DNA from: Actinotalea alkalitolerans
Lineage (GTDB): Bacteria; Actinomycetota; Actinomycetes; Actinomycetales; Cellulomonadaceae
Direction of reading: 5' to 3'
Assembly: GCF_023369855.1 (NCBI RefSeq)
Contig: NZ_JAMBPP010000014.1
Coordinates: 31,959 to 95,958 of the forward strand
Length of the DNA stretch: 64,000 nt
Made by a program: the position numbers and the translations under genes. Below are positions 43,637-52,234 of the stretch, piece by piece (position 1 is the first letter of the stretch; each line of letters begins with the position of its first letter). The notes under the pieces are model-generated. The model saw only the letters and a program-made list of their open reading frames with translations. It had not been told where the DNA came from and made no database searches.

Positions 43637-44758
43637 GTGAACAGAGTGACTCGGGTAGCGGTGCTCGCCACCGCGACGGCCCTGGCCCTTTCGGCCTGTG
43701 CGAGTGCACCGGACGACGAGCCGGCAGCCACGACCGCGGACCCTGGTGAGACGGCCGAGGAGACGGTCGACTTCACCGCGTGCATGGTCTCGGACGAGGG
43801 CGGCTTCGACGACGCCTCCTTCAACCAGTCCGGCTTCGAGGGCCTGGAGCTCGCCGAGCAGACCCTCGGCATCCAGATCCGCACCGCCGAGTCCGCCGAC
43901 CCCGGTCAGTACACCGCGAACGTCGACTCGATGGTCCAGGAGGGCTGCGACCTCATCATCGGTGTCGGCTTCGCCCTCGAGGACTCCATCCAGGCGGCCG
44001 CCGAGGAGAACCCCGACATGCACTTCGCGCTGGTCGACAGCGCGTTCTCGGCCGAGGACTTCAGCCCGGTCGAGCTCGACAACGCCAAGCCTCTGCTCTT
44101 CAACACCCAGGAGGCCGCGTTCCTGGCCGGCTACCTGGCGGCCGGCCAGTCCGAGACGGGCACGGTCGCGACCTTCGGCGGCATGCCCTTCCCGTCGGTC
44201 ACGATCTTCATGGACGGCTTCGTCGACGGTGTCGCACGGTACAACGAGGACAACGGCACCGACGTCTCGGTGCTCGGCTGGGACAAGGAAGCGCAGAACG
44301 GCTCGATGATCGGGAACTTCTCCGACACCGAGGCCGGGCGCACCACGACCGAGCAGTTCATCGCCTCGGGCGCGGACGTCATCCTGCCCGTCGCCGGCCC
44401 GGTCGGTGCCGGCTCGCTCAACGCGGCCAGCCAGGCCGACGGCGTCTCGGTCATCTGGGTCGACTCGGACGGCTACCTGCAGGCCTCCAACGAGCAGTAC
44501 CAGTCGCTCATCCTGACCTCGGTCATCAAGCAGATCGGCAACGCCGTCTACGACACCATCGAGGCTGCGGTCCAGGGCGACTTCAGCTCCGAGCCGTATG
44601 TCGGCACGCTGGAGAACAAGGGCGTCGACCTCGCCCCGCTGCACGACTTCGAGAGCCAGGTCGACGCCGAGGTCGTGTCGATGATCGAGGAGCTCCGCGC
44701 ACAGATCATCGCCGGTGACCTGGTCGTCGACTCGGTCTCGGCCACCCCGACCGACTGA
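43637..44758 (+). CDS. BMP-family nucleoside-binding lipoprotein
   Basis: A 373-residue exported lipoprotein with lipobox LALSAC (Cys near residue 19), the binding subunit of a nucleoside ABC importer (BmpA/Med/NupN family). The core shows FTACMVSDEGGFDDASFNQSGFEGL, the typical BMP start, DLIIGVGFALEDSIQAAAEENPDMHFALVDSAF, NTQEAAFLAGYLAAGQSETGTVATFGGMPFPSVTIFMDGF and GADVILPVAGPVGAGSL with VIWVDSDGYL. Substrate by family: purine or mixed nucleosides. The GTG at 43637 is preceded by AGGAG at good spacing. It is followed by a strong stem-loop, then the ATPase and two permeases, and the salvage enzymes. Confidence 0.95.
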   Translation: MNRVTRVAVLATATALALSACASAPDDEPAATTADPGETAEETVDFTACMVSDEGGFDDASFNQSGFEGLELAEQTLGIQIRTAESADPGQYTANVDSMVQEGCDLIIGVGFALEDSIQAAAEENPDMHFALVDSAFSAEDFSPVELDNAKPLLFNTQEAAFLAGYLAAGQSETGTVATFGGMPFPSVTIFMDGFVDGVARYNEDNGTDVSVLGWDKEAQNGSMIGNFSDTEAGRTTTEQFIASGADVILPVAGPVGAGSLNAASQADGVSVIWVDSDGYLQASNEQYQSLILTSVIKQIGNAVYDTIEAAVQGDFSSEPYVGTLENKGVDLAPLHDFESQVDAEVVSMIEELRAQIIAGDLVVDSVSATPTD

Positions 44759-44799
44759 CGCGCACCAGCACAGCAGGCACCTCGGTCGTCGACGACCGA

Positions 44800-44836
44800 C
44801 CGGTGGCCCGGGACGTGAGAGCGCCCGGGCCACCGG
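44800..44836 (+). terminator. 13-bp stem-loop after the BMP lipoprotein gene
   Basis: CCGGTGGCCCGGG at 44800-44812 pairs perfectly with 44824-44836, with an eleven-base loop; no T-run. It lies 41 bases past the lipoprotein stop and 89 bases before the ATPase start, the same place as the hairpin in the peptide transporter locus. Confidence 0.75.
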
Positions 44837-44925
44837 CCTGCCAGAGCCCGACACGTGGTCCCTCGTGTCGCCGGCGGCGAGGCGTCTAGGGTCAGGTCAC
44901 CGTCATCGTGGGAGGCAAAGAAGCC

Positions 44926-46518
44926 GTGAAGCTTGAGCTACGGGGTATCACCAAGCGGTTCGGGTCGTTGGTCGCCAACGACAACATCGACCTCACCTTC
45001 GAGACCGGCGAGATCCACGCCCTCCTCGGGGAGAACGGGGCCGGCAAGTCGACGATGATGAACGTGCTGTACGGGCTCTACGACCCGGACGGTGGCGAGA
45101 TCCTCCTCGACGACCAGCCCGTGCGTTTCGCCGGTCCCGGCGACGCGATGGCGGCCGGCATCGGCATGGTCCACCAGCACTTCATGCTCGTACCGGTCTT
45201 CACGGTGGCCGAGAACGTCGTGCTCGGCCACGAGCCGACCTCGGCCGTGGGCGGGTTGATCGACCTCACCGAGGCCCGTCGTCGGGTCAAGGAGATCTCT
45301 GACCGCTTCGGCTTCCACGTGGACCCGGACGCGCTGGTCGAGGACCTCCCCGTCGGGGTCCAGCAGCGGGTCGAGATCATCAAGGCGCTGAGCCGTGACG
45401 CCAAGGTCCTCATCCTGGACGAGCCCACCGCCGTGCTCACCCCCCAGGAGACCGACGAGCTGATCGCGATCATGCGACAGCTCAAGGCCGCCGGCACCGC
45501 GATCGTCTTCATCACCCACAAGCTGCGCGAGGTACGCGCCGTCGCGGACCGGATCAGCGTGATCCGGCGCGGCAAGGTCGTGGGGACTGCCTCCCCGCAG
45601 GACTCGGCCGCCGACCTCGCGTCGTTGATGGTCGGTCGCTCGGTCAACCTCGGGGTCGACAAGGCCCCCGCCCAGGTCGCCGAGGCGACCTTCCGGGTCG
45701 AGCACCTCACGGTCATCGACCCGGTGGGCACCCGGGTCGTGGACGACATCTCCTTCGAGGTGCGTCGCGGGGAGATCCTGGCGATCGCCGGGGTGCAGGG
45801 CAACGGCCAGTCCGAGCTCGCCGAGACCATCCTGGGGCTGCTGCGCGCGCGCAGCGGCTCGATCACGCTCGACGGTCAGGAGCTGCTGGGCGGGTCGGTC
45901 GACGACGTCCTGCGAGCTGGCGTCGGCTTCGTGCCCGAGGACCGCAGCACCGACGGGCTGATCTCCTCCTTCTCGATCGCGGAGAACCTGATCCTCGACC
46001 TGCACGGCGAGCCCCCCTTCGCCCGGGCGGGGTCGCTCAGCCCGGCTCGGGTCGCCGAGAACGCTCGTCTTCGGACCGAGGAGTTCGACGTCCGCCTCAC
46101 CTCGATCCAGGACCCGGTGAGCACCCTGTCGGGGGGCAACCAGCAGAAGGTCGTGCTGGCCCGCGAGATGTCCCGCCCGCTGCGCCTCCTGGTCGCCTCG
46201 CAGCCGACCCGTGGCCTGGACGTGGGTTCGATCGAGTTCGTGCACAAGCGCATCGTGCGGGAGCGCGACGCCGGCACCCCGGTGATCATCGTGTCGACCG
46301 AGCTCGACGAGGTGCTCGCCCTGGCCGACCGGATCGCGGTGATGTACCGCGGGAAGATCATCGGCATCGTCCCCGGGGGCACCGACCGTGACGTCCTGGG
46401 CCTGATGATGGCCGGCGTCCCGCCGCAGGCCGCCGAGCACCAGGCCGCCGAGCACCACACCCTGCTCGGCGGGTCCGACCCGGCAGCGCCTGCCGACCGC
46501 GACGAGGAGATCCCGTGA
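44926..46518 (+). CDS. Nucleoside ABC transporter ATPase (double ABC, YufO/NupO-like)
   Basis: A 530-residue cytosolic ATPase with two ABC modules. Module 1 has Walker A GENGAGKSTMMN, Walker B VLILDEPTAVLTPQE and the variant signature LPVGVQQRVEI typical of the sugar/nucleoside class; module 2 has the degenerate Walker A GVQGNGQSELAE, signature LSGGNQQKVVLAREM and LLVASQPTRGLDVGS. This pattern is that of BMP-associated transporters (YufO/RnsB). The GTG at 44926 has GGGAGGCA about 9 bases upstream. The C-terminus has a short EHQAAEHH duplication. It overlaps the next permease by 4 bases (GTGA). Confidence 0.94.
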   Translation: MKLELRGITKRFGSLVANDNIDLTFETGEIHALLGENGAGKSTMMNVLYGLYDPDGGEILLDDQPVRFAGPGDAMAAGIGMVHQHFMLVPVFTVAENVVLGHEPTSAVGGLIDLTEARRRVKEISDRFGFHVDPDALVEDLPVGVQQRVEIIKALSRDAKVLILDEPTAVLTPQETDELIAIMRQLKAAGTAIVFITHKLREVRAVADRISVIRRGKVVGTASPQDSAADLASLMVGRSVNLGVDKAPAQVAEATFRVEHLTVIDPVGTRVVDDISFEVRRGEILAIAGVQGNGQSELAETILGLLRARSGSITLDGQELLGGSVDDVLRAGVGFVPEDRSTDGLISSFSIAENLILDLHGEPPFARAGSLSPARVAENARLRTEEFDVRLTSIQDPVSTLSGGNQQKVVLAREMSRPLRLLVASQPTRGLDVGSIEFVHKRIVRERDAGTPVIIVSTELDEVLALADRIAVMYRGKIIGIVPGGTDRDVLGLMMAGVPPQAAEHQAAEHHTLLGGSDPAAPADRDEEIP

Positions 46519-47750
46519 CGACCACCGACACCCTGGTCGCGCCGTCGGCGCCACCACCGGCGGCCGAGGGTGAGCGGCGCAACCTGCTCCAGCAGGTCCT
46601 CGACGCCTCCTGGCTGACCATCATCCTGGCGATCCTGATGGCGCTCATCGCGTCGTCCGTGCTGATCGCCGCGGCGAACTCGCAGGTCCAGGCCACAGCC
46701 GTGTACCTCTTCGCACGGCCGAGCGACTTCTTCGGCGCCTCCTGGGACGCCATCTTCGGGGCGTACTCCTCGCTGTTCCGTGGTGCGATCTTCGACTACG
46801 AGGCGACGACCGCGGTACGCCGGATCCGGCCGATCACCGAGACGATGACCGCCTCGGTGCCCCTGATCTTCGCGGGCCTCGGGCTCGCGGTCGGCTTCCG
46901 CTCGGGTCTGTTCAACATCGGCGCCCAGGGGCAGGTCCTGGTGGGGGCGGCCGCCGCCACCTTCGTCGGCATCACGTTCTCGATGCCGGCCGGGGTGCAC
47001 CTGGTGATCGCCTGCCTCGCCGCGATCGTGGTCGGGGCGCTGTGGGCCGGCATCGCGGGCTTCCTCAAGGCACGGACCGGGGCCAACGAGGTGATCGTCA
47101 CGATCATGCTCAACTCGATCGCGGTGTACCTGATCTCCTACCTGCTGACCACCCAGCTGCTCGCCCAGGGCGGCACCAGGCCGATCTCGCCCGTGGTGGC
47201 CGACACCGCGACCTTCCCGCTGCTGCTCGGCAGCGGGTTCCGCCTGCACGCGGGGTTCATCGTCGCGATCCTCGCGGCGTGGGCGGTCTGGTGGCTGCTG
47301 GAGCGCTCGGTCCTCGGCTTCCAGTTCCGCGCCGTGGGTGCCAACCAGAACGCGGCCCGGACGGCCGGCATCCGGGTCAACCTGGTCTTCGTGCTCGTCA
47401 TGCTCACTGCGGGCGGGCTCGCGGGCATGGGCGGCGCCACGCAGATCCTCGGGACGGACAAGTCGCTGCAGGCCTCGAGCGCAGGGTCGATCGGCTTCGA
47501 CGCGATCACCGTCGCGCTGCTGGGACGTTCCAGGCCGCTCGGGACGGTGCTCGCGGCCCTGCTGTTCGGGGCGCTGCGTGCGGGTTCCCCGCTCATGCAG
47601 ACCTCGGCGAACACGCCGATCGACATCGTCCAGGTCATCCAGGCCTCGATCGTGCTGCTGATCGCCGCACCGCCGCTGGTCCGAGAGCTCTCCATCTTCC
47701 ACCGCATCGCCACCCTGTTCGGCTACTCGATGAAGGGGGCCCGCGCATGA
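46515..47750 (+). CDS. Nucleoside ABC transporter permease 1 (YufP/NupP-like)
   Basis: A 411-residue BPD_transp_2 family permease with about ten membrane helices. Characteristic segments are PLIFAGLGLAVGFRSGLFNIGAQGQVLVGAAAATF, ANEVIVTIMLNSIAVYLISYLL and AVGANQNAARTAGIRVNLVFVLVMLTAGGLAGMGGA, followed by SIGFDAITVALLGRSRPLGTVLAALLFGALRAG. It forms the membrane channel with the next gene product. The GTG start overlaps the ATPase stop (GTGA) and the end overlaps the next ATG (ATGA), fixing both boundaries. Confidence 0.93.
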   Translation: MTTTDTLVAPSAPPPAAEGERRNLLQQVLDASWLTIILAILMALIASSVLIAAANSQVQATAVYLFARPSDFFGASWDAIFGAYSSLFRGAIFDYEATTAVRRIRPITETMTASVPLIFAGLGLAVGFRSGLFNIGAQGQVLVGAAAATFVGITFSMPAGVHLVIACLAAIVVGALWAGIAGFLKARTGANEVIVTIMLNSIAVYLISYLLTTQLLAQGGTRPISPVVADTATFPLLLGSGFRLHAGFIVAILAAWAVWWLLERSVLGFQFRAVGANQNAARTAGIRVNLVFVLVMLTAGGLAGMGGATQILGTDKSLQASSAGSIGFDAITVALLGRSRPLGTVLAALLFGALRAGSPLMQTSANTPIDIVQVIQASIVLLIAAPPLVRELSIFHRIATLFGYSMKGARA

Positions 47751-49048
47751 GCACGGTGACCGCACCCCAGCCGCCGTCCGGCTCGTTGCAGACGCCTGAC
47801 GCCGCGACGATCCAGGCTCGGATCGGTCTGCGCGGACCGATCACCTACATCGGCGTGGGCCTGATCTCGCTGGTGTTCTTCGCGCTGCTCACGCCGGCCG
47901 ACGACACCACACGGTTCATGGTCGCCAGCAGCCGTGACTACGTGGAGATCTCCCCGTTCGCGGTGCCCTCCCAGGCCACGGCCATGGTCCTCTCGCTGGG
48001 TGCGCTCGCGCTCGCGGTCTGGGCCACGGTGCTGACGTTCCAGAGGCGTCGGGTCGCGACCTGGATCCCGATCCTCTTCGGCGGCCTGGTGCTGCTGGCC
48101 TTCCTGGTCTGGGTCATGGCGGGCAACAGCAACGCGCTGCCGTTGACCATCCTGCTCACCGGAGCGCTGACGCTCTCGATCCCGCTGATCTTCGGCTCGC
48201 TCGCGGGCCTGCTGTGCGAGCGGTCCGGGATCATCAACATCGCGATCGAGGGGCAGCTGCTCGCCGGGGCGTTCCTCGCCGTGGTGGTCGCGAGCCTGAC
48301 CGGCAACCCCTACGCCGGGCTCATCGCGGCGCCGATCGCCGGTGCGATCGTGGGAGCGGGGCTGGTGCTCTTCGCGGTGCGCTACCGGATCGACCAGATC
48401 ATCGTCGGCGTCGTGCTGAACGTGCTGGTCATCGGGGTGACGAACTACCTGTTCTCGACGGTCCTCACCCAGAACCCGCAGGCGCTCAACTCCCCGCCGC
48501 GGCTGCCCACCCTGCCGATCCCGGTGCTGTCCCAGATCCCGATCCTCGGCCCGGTGCTGTTCAACCACTCGTTCGTGGTCTACCTCATGTACATCGTGGT
48601 GGCCGTGCTCCAGGTCATGCTGTTCCGCAGCAGGTGGGGACTGCGGGTGCGCGCCGTGGGCGAGCACCCCAAGGCCGCCGACACCGTGGGCATCAAGGTC
48701 AACCTCACCCGGGTGCGGAACACCATCCTGGGTGGTGCGGTGGCGGGCCTGGGTGGTGCAGCGCTCGTCTCGGCCGGGCTGGCGTTCACCAAGGAGCTCA
48801 CCTCGGGCAAGGGCTTCATCGCGCTCGCGGCGATGATCCTGGGCCGGTGGAGCCCCAAGGGCGCCCTCGCGGCGGCACTGCTCTTCGGCTTCGCCGACTC
48901 GCTGCGCCAGGTGCTGAACAACCTCGGGTCTCCCGTGCCGAGCCAGTTCCTGTCGATGCTGCCGTACCTGGCCACCATCTTCGCGGTCGCCGGTCTGGTG
49001 GGTCGGGTCCGCCCGCCTGCCGCCGAGGGCATCCCGTACGTCAAGTGA
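47747..49048 (+). CDS. Nucleoside ABC transporter permease 2 (YufQ/NupQ-like)
   Basis: A 433-residue BPD_transp_2 permease, longer than the usual 310-320 because of an added N-terminal portion (about 130 residues) with extra helices (PITYIGVGLISLVFFALL, AMVLSLGALALAVWATVLTF, WIPILFGGLVLLAFLVWVM). The core then follows: LTLSIPLIFGSLAGLLCERSGIINIAIEGQLLAGAFLAV, DQIIVGVVLNVLVIGVTNYLF and AVGEHPKAADTVGIKVNLTRVRNTILGGAVAGLGGAALVS. The ATG overlaps the preceding stop codon. It pairs with the permease above; cdd follows 14 bases later. Confidence 0.93.
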   Translation: MSTVTAPQPPSGSLQTPDAATIQARIGLRGPITYIGVGLISLVFFALLTPADDTTRFMVASSRDYVEISPFAVPSQATAMVLSLGALALAVWATVLTFQRRRVATWIPILFGGLVLLAFLVWVMAGNSNALPLTILLTGALTLSIPLIFGSLAGLLCERSGIINIAIEGQLLAGAFLAVVVASLTGNPYAGLIAAPIAGAIVGAGLVLFAVRYRIDQIIVGVVLNVLVIGVTNYLFSTVLTQNPQALNSPPRLPTLPIPVLSQIPILGPVLFNHSFVVYLMYIVVAVLQVMLFRSRWGLRVRAVGEHPKAADTVGIKVNLTRVRNTILGGAVAGLGGAALVSAGLAFTKELTSGKGFIALAAMILGRWSPKGALAAALLFGFADSLRQVLNNLGSPVPSQFLSMLPYLATIFAVAGLVGRVRPPAAEGIPYVK

Positions 49049-49062
49049 TCGAAGGACCGACC

Positions 49063-49491
49063 ATGGCTGAACCGTCAAGCAGCACCACCGACGCCACCGA
49101 GATCGACTGGGACGCCCTGCGGGCCGCTGCCCGTGAGGTCATGACCACGGCGTACGCGCCCTACTCCGGCTTCCCGGTGGGCGCCGCCGCGCTGGTCGAC
49201 GACGGACGCGTCGTGGTCGGCTGCAACGTCGAGAACGCCTCGTACGGCGTGGGGCTGTGCGCCGAGTGCACACTGGTGGGTGCGCTGCACACCTCGGGGG
49301 GTGGTCGGTTGGTCGCCTTCGCCTGCGTGGACGGCCACGGGAACGCGCTGATGCCCTGCGGACGCTGCCGTCAGCTGCTGTGGGAGCACGGCGGTGCGCG
49401 CCTGCTGGTGGACACCGTCAGCGGGATCAAGCCGATGACGCAGGTGCTGCCTGACGCCTTCGGTCCGGACGACCTCGTCGAGAGAGCCTGA
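49063..49491 (+). CDS. cdd: Cytidine deaminase
   Basis: A 142-residue small tetrameric zinc cytidine deaminase converting (deoxy)cytidine to (deoxy)uridine. Active-site motifs are intact: YAPYSGFPVGAAALVDDG, VVVGCNVENASYGVGLCAECTLVGAL (Glu and first Cys) and LMPCGRCRQLLWEHGG (two further Cys). The ATG at 49063 follows the permease stop after 14 bases with GAAGGACCG as a weak ribosome site. It sits between the nucleoside importer and deoA, so imported cytidine can be deaminated and phosphorolysed. Confidence 0.96.
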   Translation: MAEPSSSTTDATEIDWDALRAAAREVMTTAYAPYSGFPVGAAALVDDGRVVVGCNVENASYGVGLCAECTLVGALHTSGGGRLVAFACVDGHGNALMPCGRCRQLLWEHGGARLLVDTVSGIKPMTQVLPDAFGPDDLVERA

Positions 49492-49496
49492 GGGAC

Positions 49497-50801
49497 ATGA
49501 GCACCACCGAGCAGTTCGACGCCGTCGACGTCATCCGCACCAAGCGTGACCACGGTCGCCTCAGCGACGGGCAGATCGACTGGGTCATCGACGCGTACAC
49601 GCGCGGCGTGGTGGCCGACGAGCAGATGTCAGCGCTGACGATGGCCATCCTGCTCAACGGGATGGACCGGGGTGAGATCGCCCGGTGGACCGCGGCGATG
49701 ATCGCGTCGGGGGAGCGCCTCGACTTCTCCGGACTCTCGCGCCCCACCGCGGACAAGCACTCCACGGGAGGGGTCGGGGACAAGATCACCCTGCCGCTGG
49801 CCCCCGTGGTGGCCGCCTGCGGGGTGGCGGTCCCGCAGCTGTCCGGCCGGGGTCTGGGGCACACCGGTGGGACGCTGGACAAGCTCGAGTCGATCCCGGG
49901 CTGGCGTGCCGCGCTGACCAACGAGGAGATGCTCGCCCAGCTCGAGGACGTCGGGGCGGTCATCTGCCAGGCCGGCTCGGGGCTCGCCCCCGCCGACCGC
50001 AAGCTCTACGCGCTGCGCGACGTCACCGGCACGGTCGAGGCGATCCCGCTGATCGCCTCGTCGATCATGAGCAAGAAGATCGCCGAGGGCACCGGGGCCC
50101 TGGTGCTCGACGTCAAGGTCGGTACCGGGGCGTTCATGAAGGACGTCGACCAGGCCACCGAGCTCGCCCGGACGATGGTCGCGCTCGGGACCGACGCCGG
50201 CGTCCGCACCGTGGCCCTGCTGACGGACATGTCGACACCGCTCGGGCTGACCGCGGGCAACGCGCTCGAGGTACGCGAGTCGGTCGAGGTGCTGGCCGGG
50301 GGAGGCCCGGCCGACGTCGTCGAGCTCACGGTGGCCCTCGCCCGCGAGATGCTCGCGGCCTCGGGCGCGGGCAACGGCGTCGATCCCGCCGACGCGCTGG
50401 TCGACGGGCGCGCGATGGACGTGTGGCGCCGGATGATCCGCGCCCAGGGCGGCGACCCCGACGCCCCGCTTCCGGTCGCGCGGGAGACCGACGTGATGCT
50501 CGCACCGGCCGACGGTGTCGTCGTCCGGCTGGACGCGCTCGCGGTGGGTGTCGCGGCCTGGCGGCTCGGTGCCGGCCGGGCGCGCAAGGAGGACCAGGTG
50601 CAGGCAGGGGCGGGGATCGAGCTGCACGCCAAGCCGGGCGCCCTGGTCCGTGCGGGTGAGCCGCTGCTCACGCTGCACTCCGACACGCCCGAGCGCTTCC
50701 AGCGGGCGCGCCAGGCGCTCGCCGATGCGGTGACGATCGCCCCCGAGGGCTCCCGTCCACCCGAGCGCCCGCTCGTGATCGACCGCATCGCGGCCGACTG
50801 A
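49497..50801 (+). CDS. deoA: Thymidine phosphorylase
   Basis: A 434-residue pyrimidine-nucleoside phosphorylase splitting thymidine/deoxyuridine with phosphate into base and deoxyribose 1-phosphate. The signature SGRGLGHTGGTLDKLESIPG is complete, with KHSTGGVGDKITLPLAPVVAACGVAVPQ, IPLIASSIMSKKIAEGTGALVLDVKVGTGAFMKD, and the C-terminal beta domain ending in EDQVQAGAGIELHAKPGALV. Length is typical. The ATG at 49497 is 5 bases after cdd with AGGGAC immediately upstream. It is third in function of the uptake/salvage operon. Confidence 0.96.
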   Translation: MSTTEQFDAVDVIRTKRDHGRLSDGQIDWVIDAYTRGVVADEQMSALTMAILLNGMDRGEIARWTAAMIASGERLDFSGLSRPTADKHSTGGVGDKITLPLAPVVAACGVAVPQLSGRGLGHTGGTLDKLESIPGWRAALTNEEMLAQLEDVGAVICQAGSGLAPADRKLYALRDVTGTVEAIPLIASSIMSKKIAEGTGALVLDVKVGTGAFMKDVDQATELARTMVALGTDAGVRTVALLTDMSTPLGLTAGNALEVRESVEVLAGGGPADVVELTVALAREMLAASGAGNGVDPADALVDGRAMDVWRRMIRAQGGDPDAPLPVARETDVMLAPADGVVVRLDALAVGVAAWRLGAGRARKEDQVQAGAGIELHAKPGALVRAGEPLLTLHSDTPERFQRARQALADAVTIAPEGSRPPERPLVIDRIAAD

Positions 50802-50829
50802 CGCGGCACGGTCGAGCGGGGGCGCGGCC

Positions 50830-51810
50830 GTGGGCCACCAGCTGACCACCGTCCTGGCGGCCGCGCGACGGCTCGTGCAGCGCGTCGTCCCGCCCGCGGA
50901 CGAGGTGTCGCCGAGCTGGCCGCCGGGGGACCTGCGCGAGGCGCTCGGATCGGCCCACCTCGAGCGGTGGCGGGCTGACGAGCCGGTGCGGTCGGCGCAG
51001 GTCGTCGCATCCCTCGCGGACGACCCGCAGGGGCTCACCGTGCTCCGCCGTGCGCTGGCAGCCGACGTCGGGCCCGACGACGCGTCCGAGCTCCTCGCCA
51101 CCTGGCGGGACCGACCGCGGCCCACCAGGGCCGCGGTGCTCGACCCGGTCCGGAGCATGGGCACCGCTGCCCGTCAGGGAGATGCGACGACCTGCGGCTC
51201 GGCCGTCCTGACGCTGCTCGCCGCGGTCGGCGACCCGTGGCTGGCCCTGTGGCTCGCCGACGGGACGTCCTGCGCCGGGCGGCGTCCGACCGAGCTGTCC
51301 GGGGCCACCGGGCACCAGCTCGCGAGCCTCGCGGACGGCCCGCCCGAGCGCCGGTTCGTGGCCGTCCAGCAGGTCGTGCGTCGCCGCACCTCGGCGCGAG
51401 GGCTGCTCGTGGCGCCCTGGCCGCCCTCCCTCGGCACCCCTCCGTGGGGCGCTGCCGCCCAGGCGCGGCACCCGGGTGTGCGTTACGGCTCCGTGGTGCT
51501 CGACGACACCCGCACCGAGGAGCTGACGGGCGCGCTGGACAGGGTGGCGCTGGCGGTCGACCGCGGCGTCCCGGTGCCGCTGTACGTGGGGGGTGACAGC
51601 GCGCAGGGATGGTCACGGGCGGTGCCCAGGCACGTCGTGCTGGCTGTGGGCACGACCGGCGACGGCCTGGTGCTCTGGGAGCCGGCGAGCGGGCGGAGGT
51701 TCTCGGTCCCACGGGGCGACCTGCTCGCGCCCACCGGGCCGCGCGCCGCGCTCGGTGGGTGGACGCACCTGGCCTGGGCGGTGCTTCCCACCCTGCGGCC
51801 GGCCCGGTGA
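50830..51810 (+). CDS. Uncharacterised protein with possible cysteine-peptidase (C39-like) core
   Basis: A 326-residue soluble protein I do not recognise by name. The centre has RQGDATTCGSAVLTLLAAVGDPWL (Gln116, Cys122), which resembles the Q...CG start of papain-fold C39-like peptidases, and later VPRHVVLAVGTTGDGLVLWEPASGRRF (His268; Glu284 in the place of the usual Asp/Asn). The N-terminal 100 residues are helical and Arg/Asp-rich. No signal peptide or membrane helix is seen. It lies between deoA and add on the same strand, 28 bases after deoA, so it is probably co-transcribed with the nucleoside genes, but no role there is obvious. The GTG at 50830 is the first usable start. Peptidase activity is a hypothesis from the residue pattern only. 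Confidence 0.6.
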   Translation: MGHQLTTVLAAARRLVQRVVPPADEVSPSWPPGDLREALGSAHLERWRADEPVRSAQVVASLADDPQGLTVLRRALAADVGPDDASELLATWRDRPRPTRAAVLDPVRSMGTAARQGDATTCGSAVLTLLAAVGDPWLALWLADGTSCAGRRPTELSGATGHQLASLADGPPERRFVAVQQVVRRRTSARGLLVAPWPPSLGTPPWGAAAQARHPGVRYGSVVLDDTRTEELTGALDRVALAVDRGVPVPLYVGGDSAQGWSRAVPRHVVLAVGTTGDGLVLWEPASGRRFSVPRGDLLAPTGPRAALGGWTHLAWAVLPTLRPAR

Positions 51811-51903
51811 ACCGGGACCGCCCGGTGGCGTCCGAGGGCCAGGCGGACGACGATGGAGGGGACAGGCCGCCACGGCGGCGTCCGCCGACCAGGAGGTGAC
51901 GCG

Positions 51904-52119
51904 ATGAGCACCGTCCCCGGAGACAGCTCATGGGCAGACGCTGGTCTCGTCCCGCCGGACTCCTCGCAGACGCAGGACCCGAGCCTGACCACGATCCCGG
52001 TCGAACCCGAGCACCAGCCGCGTGCTCCTCGCCCCGACCTCCGGGACGAGGCACCCGAGCCCGACGTCGTCGACCAGGCGCTCACCGTGCCGATCGATGA
52101 CTCGGACGAGGACCGCTGA
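51904..52119 (+). CDS. Small acidic protein of unknown function (71 residues)
   Basis: A 71-residue, Pro/Asp/Glu-rich protein (MSTVPGDSSWADAGLVPPDS, ending LTVPIDDSDEDR) with no hydrophobic segment and probably little fixed structure. The start is well supported: AGGAGGTGA ends 4 bases before the ATG at 51904. I do not recognise the family. It lies between the C39-like gene and add and is followed by a strong stem-loop, so it is likely the last gene of the transporter-deoA transcript. Confidence 0.6.
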   Translation: MSTVPGDSSWADAGLVPPDSSQTQDPSLTTIPVEPEHQPRAPRPDLRDEAPEPDVVDQALTVPIDDSDEDR

Positions 52120-52135
52120 CCGCTGACCGCAGACC

Positions 52136-52172
52136 GCACGGGACACGTCAGCGCGCCTGACCCGTCCCGTGC
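52136..52172 (+). terminator. Two-part stem-loop before add
   Basis: Outer arms GCACGGGAC (52136-52144) and GTCCCGTGC (52164-52172) pair perfectly; inside them GTCAG and CTGAC (52147-52151, 52157-52161) pair around a CGCGC loop, with a 2x2 internal bulge. It is 17 bases past the small acidic gene and ends before the add promoter. Confidence 0.75.
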
Positions 52173-52221
52173 CGCGAGGGCCGGGTCGGGCGCCGTGCGC
52201 GCCGAGGACGGCCACGACCAG

Positions 52222-52227
52222 TAGCGT
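52222..52227 (+). promoter_or_regulatory. TAGCGT -10 hexamer of add (leaderless type)
   Basis: TAGCGT followed by seven bases and the add ATG at 52235, after a terminator-like hairpin, so add-deoC likely form their own unit. Confidence 0.55.
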
Positions 52228-52234
52228 TGGGGTC

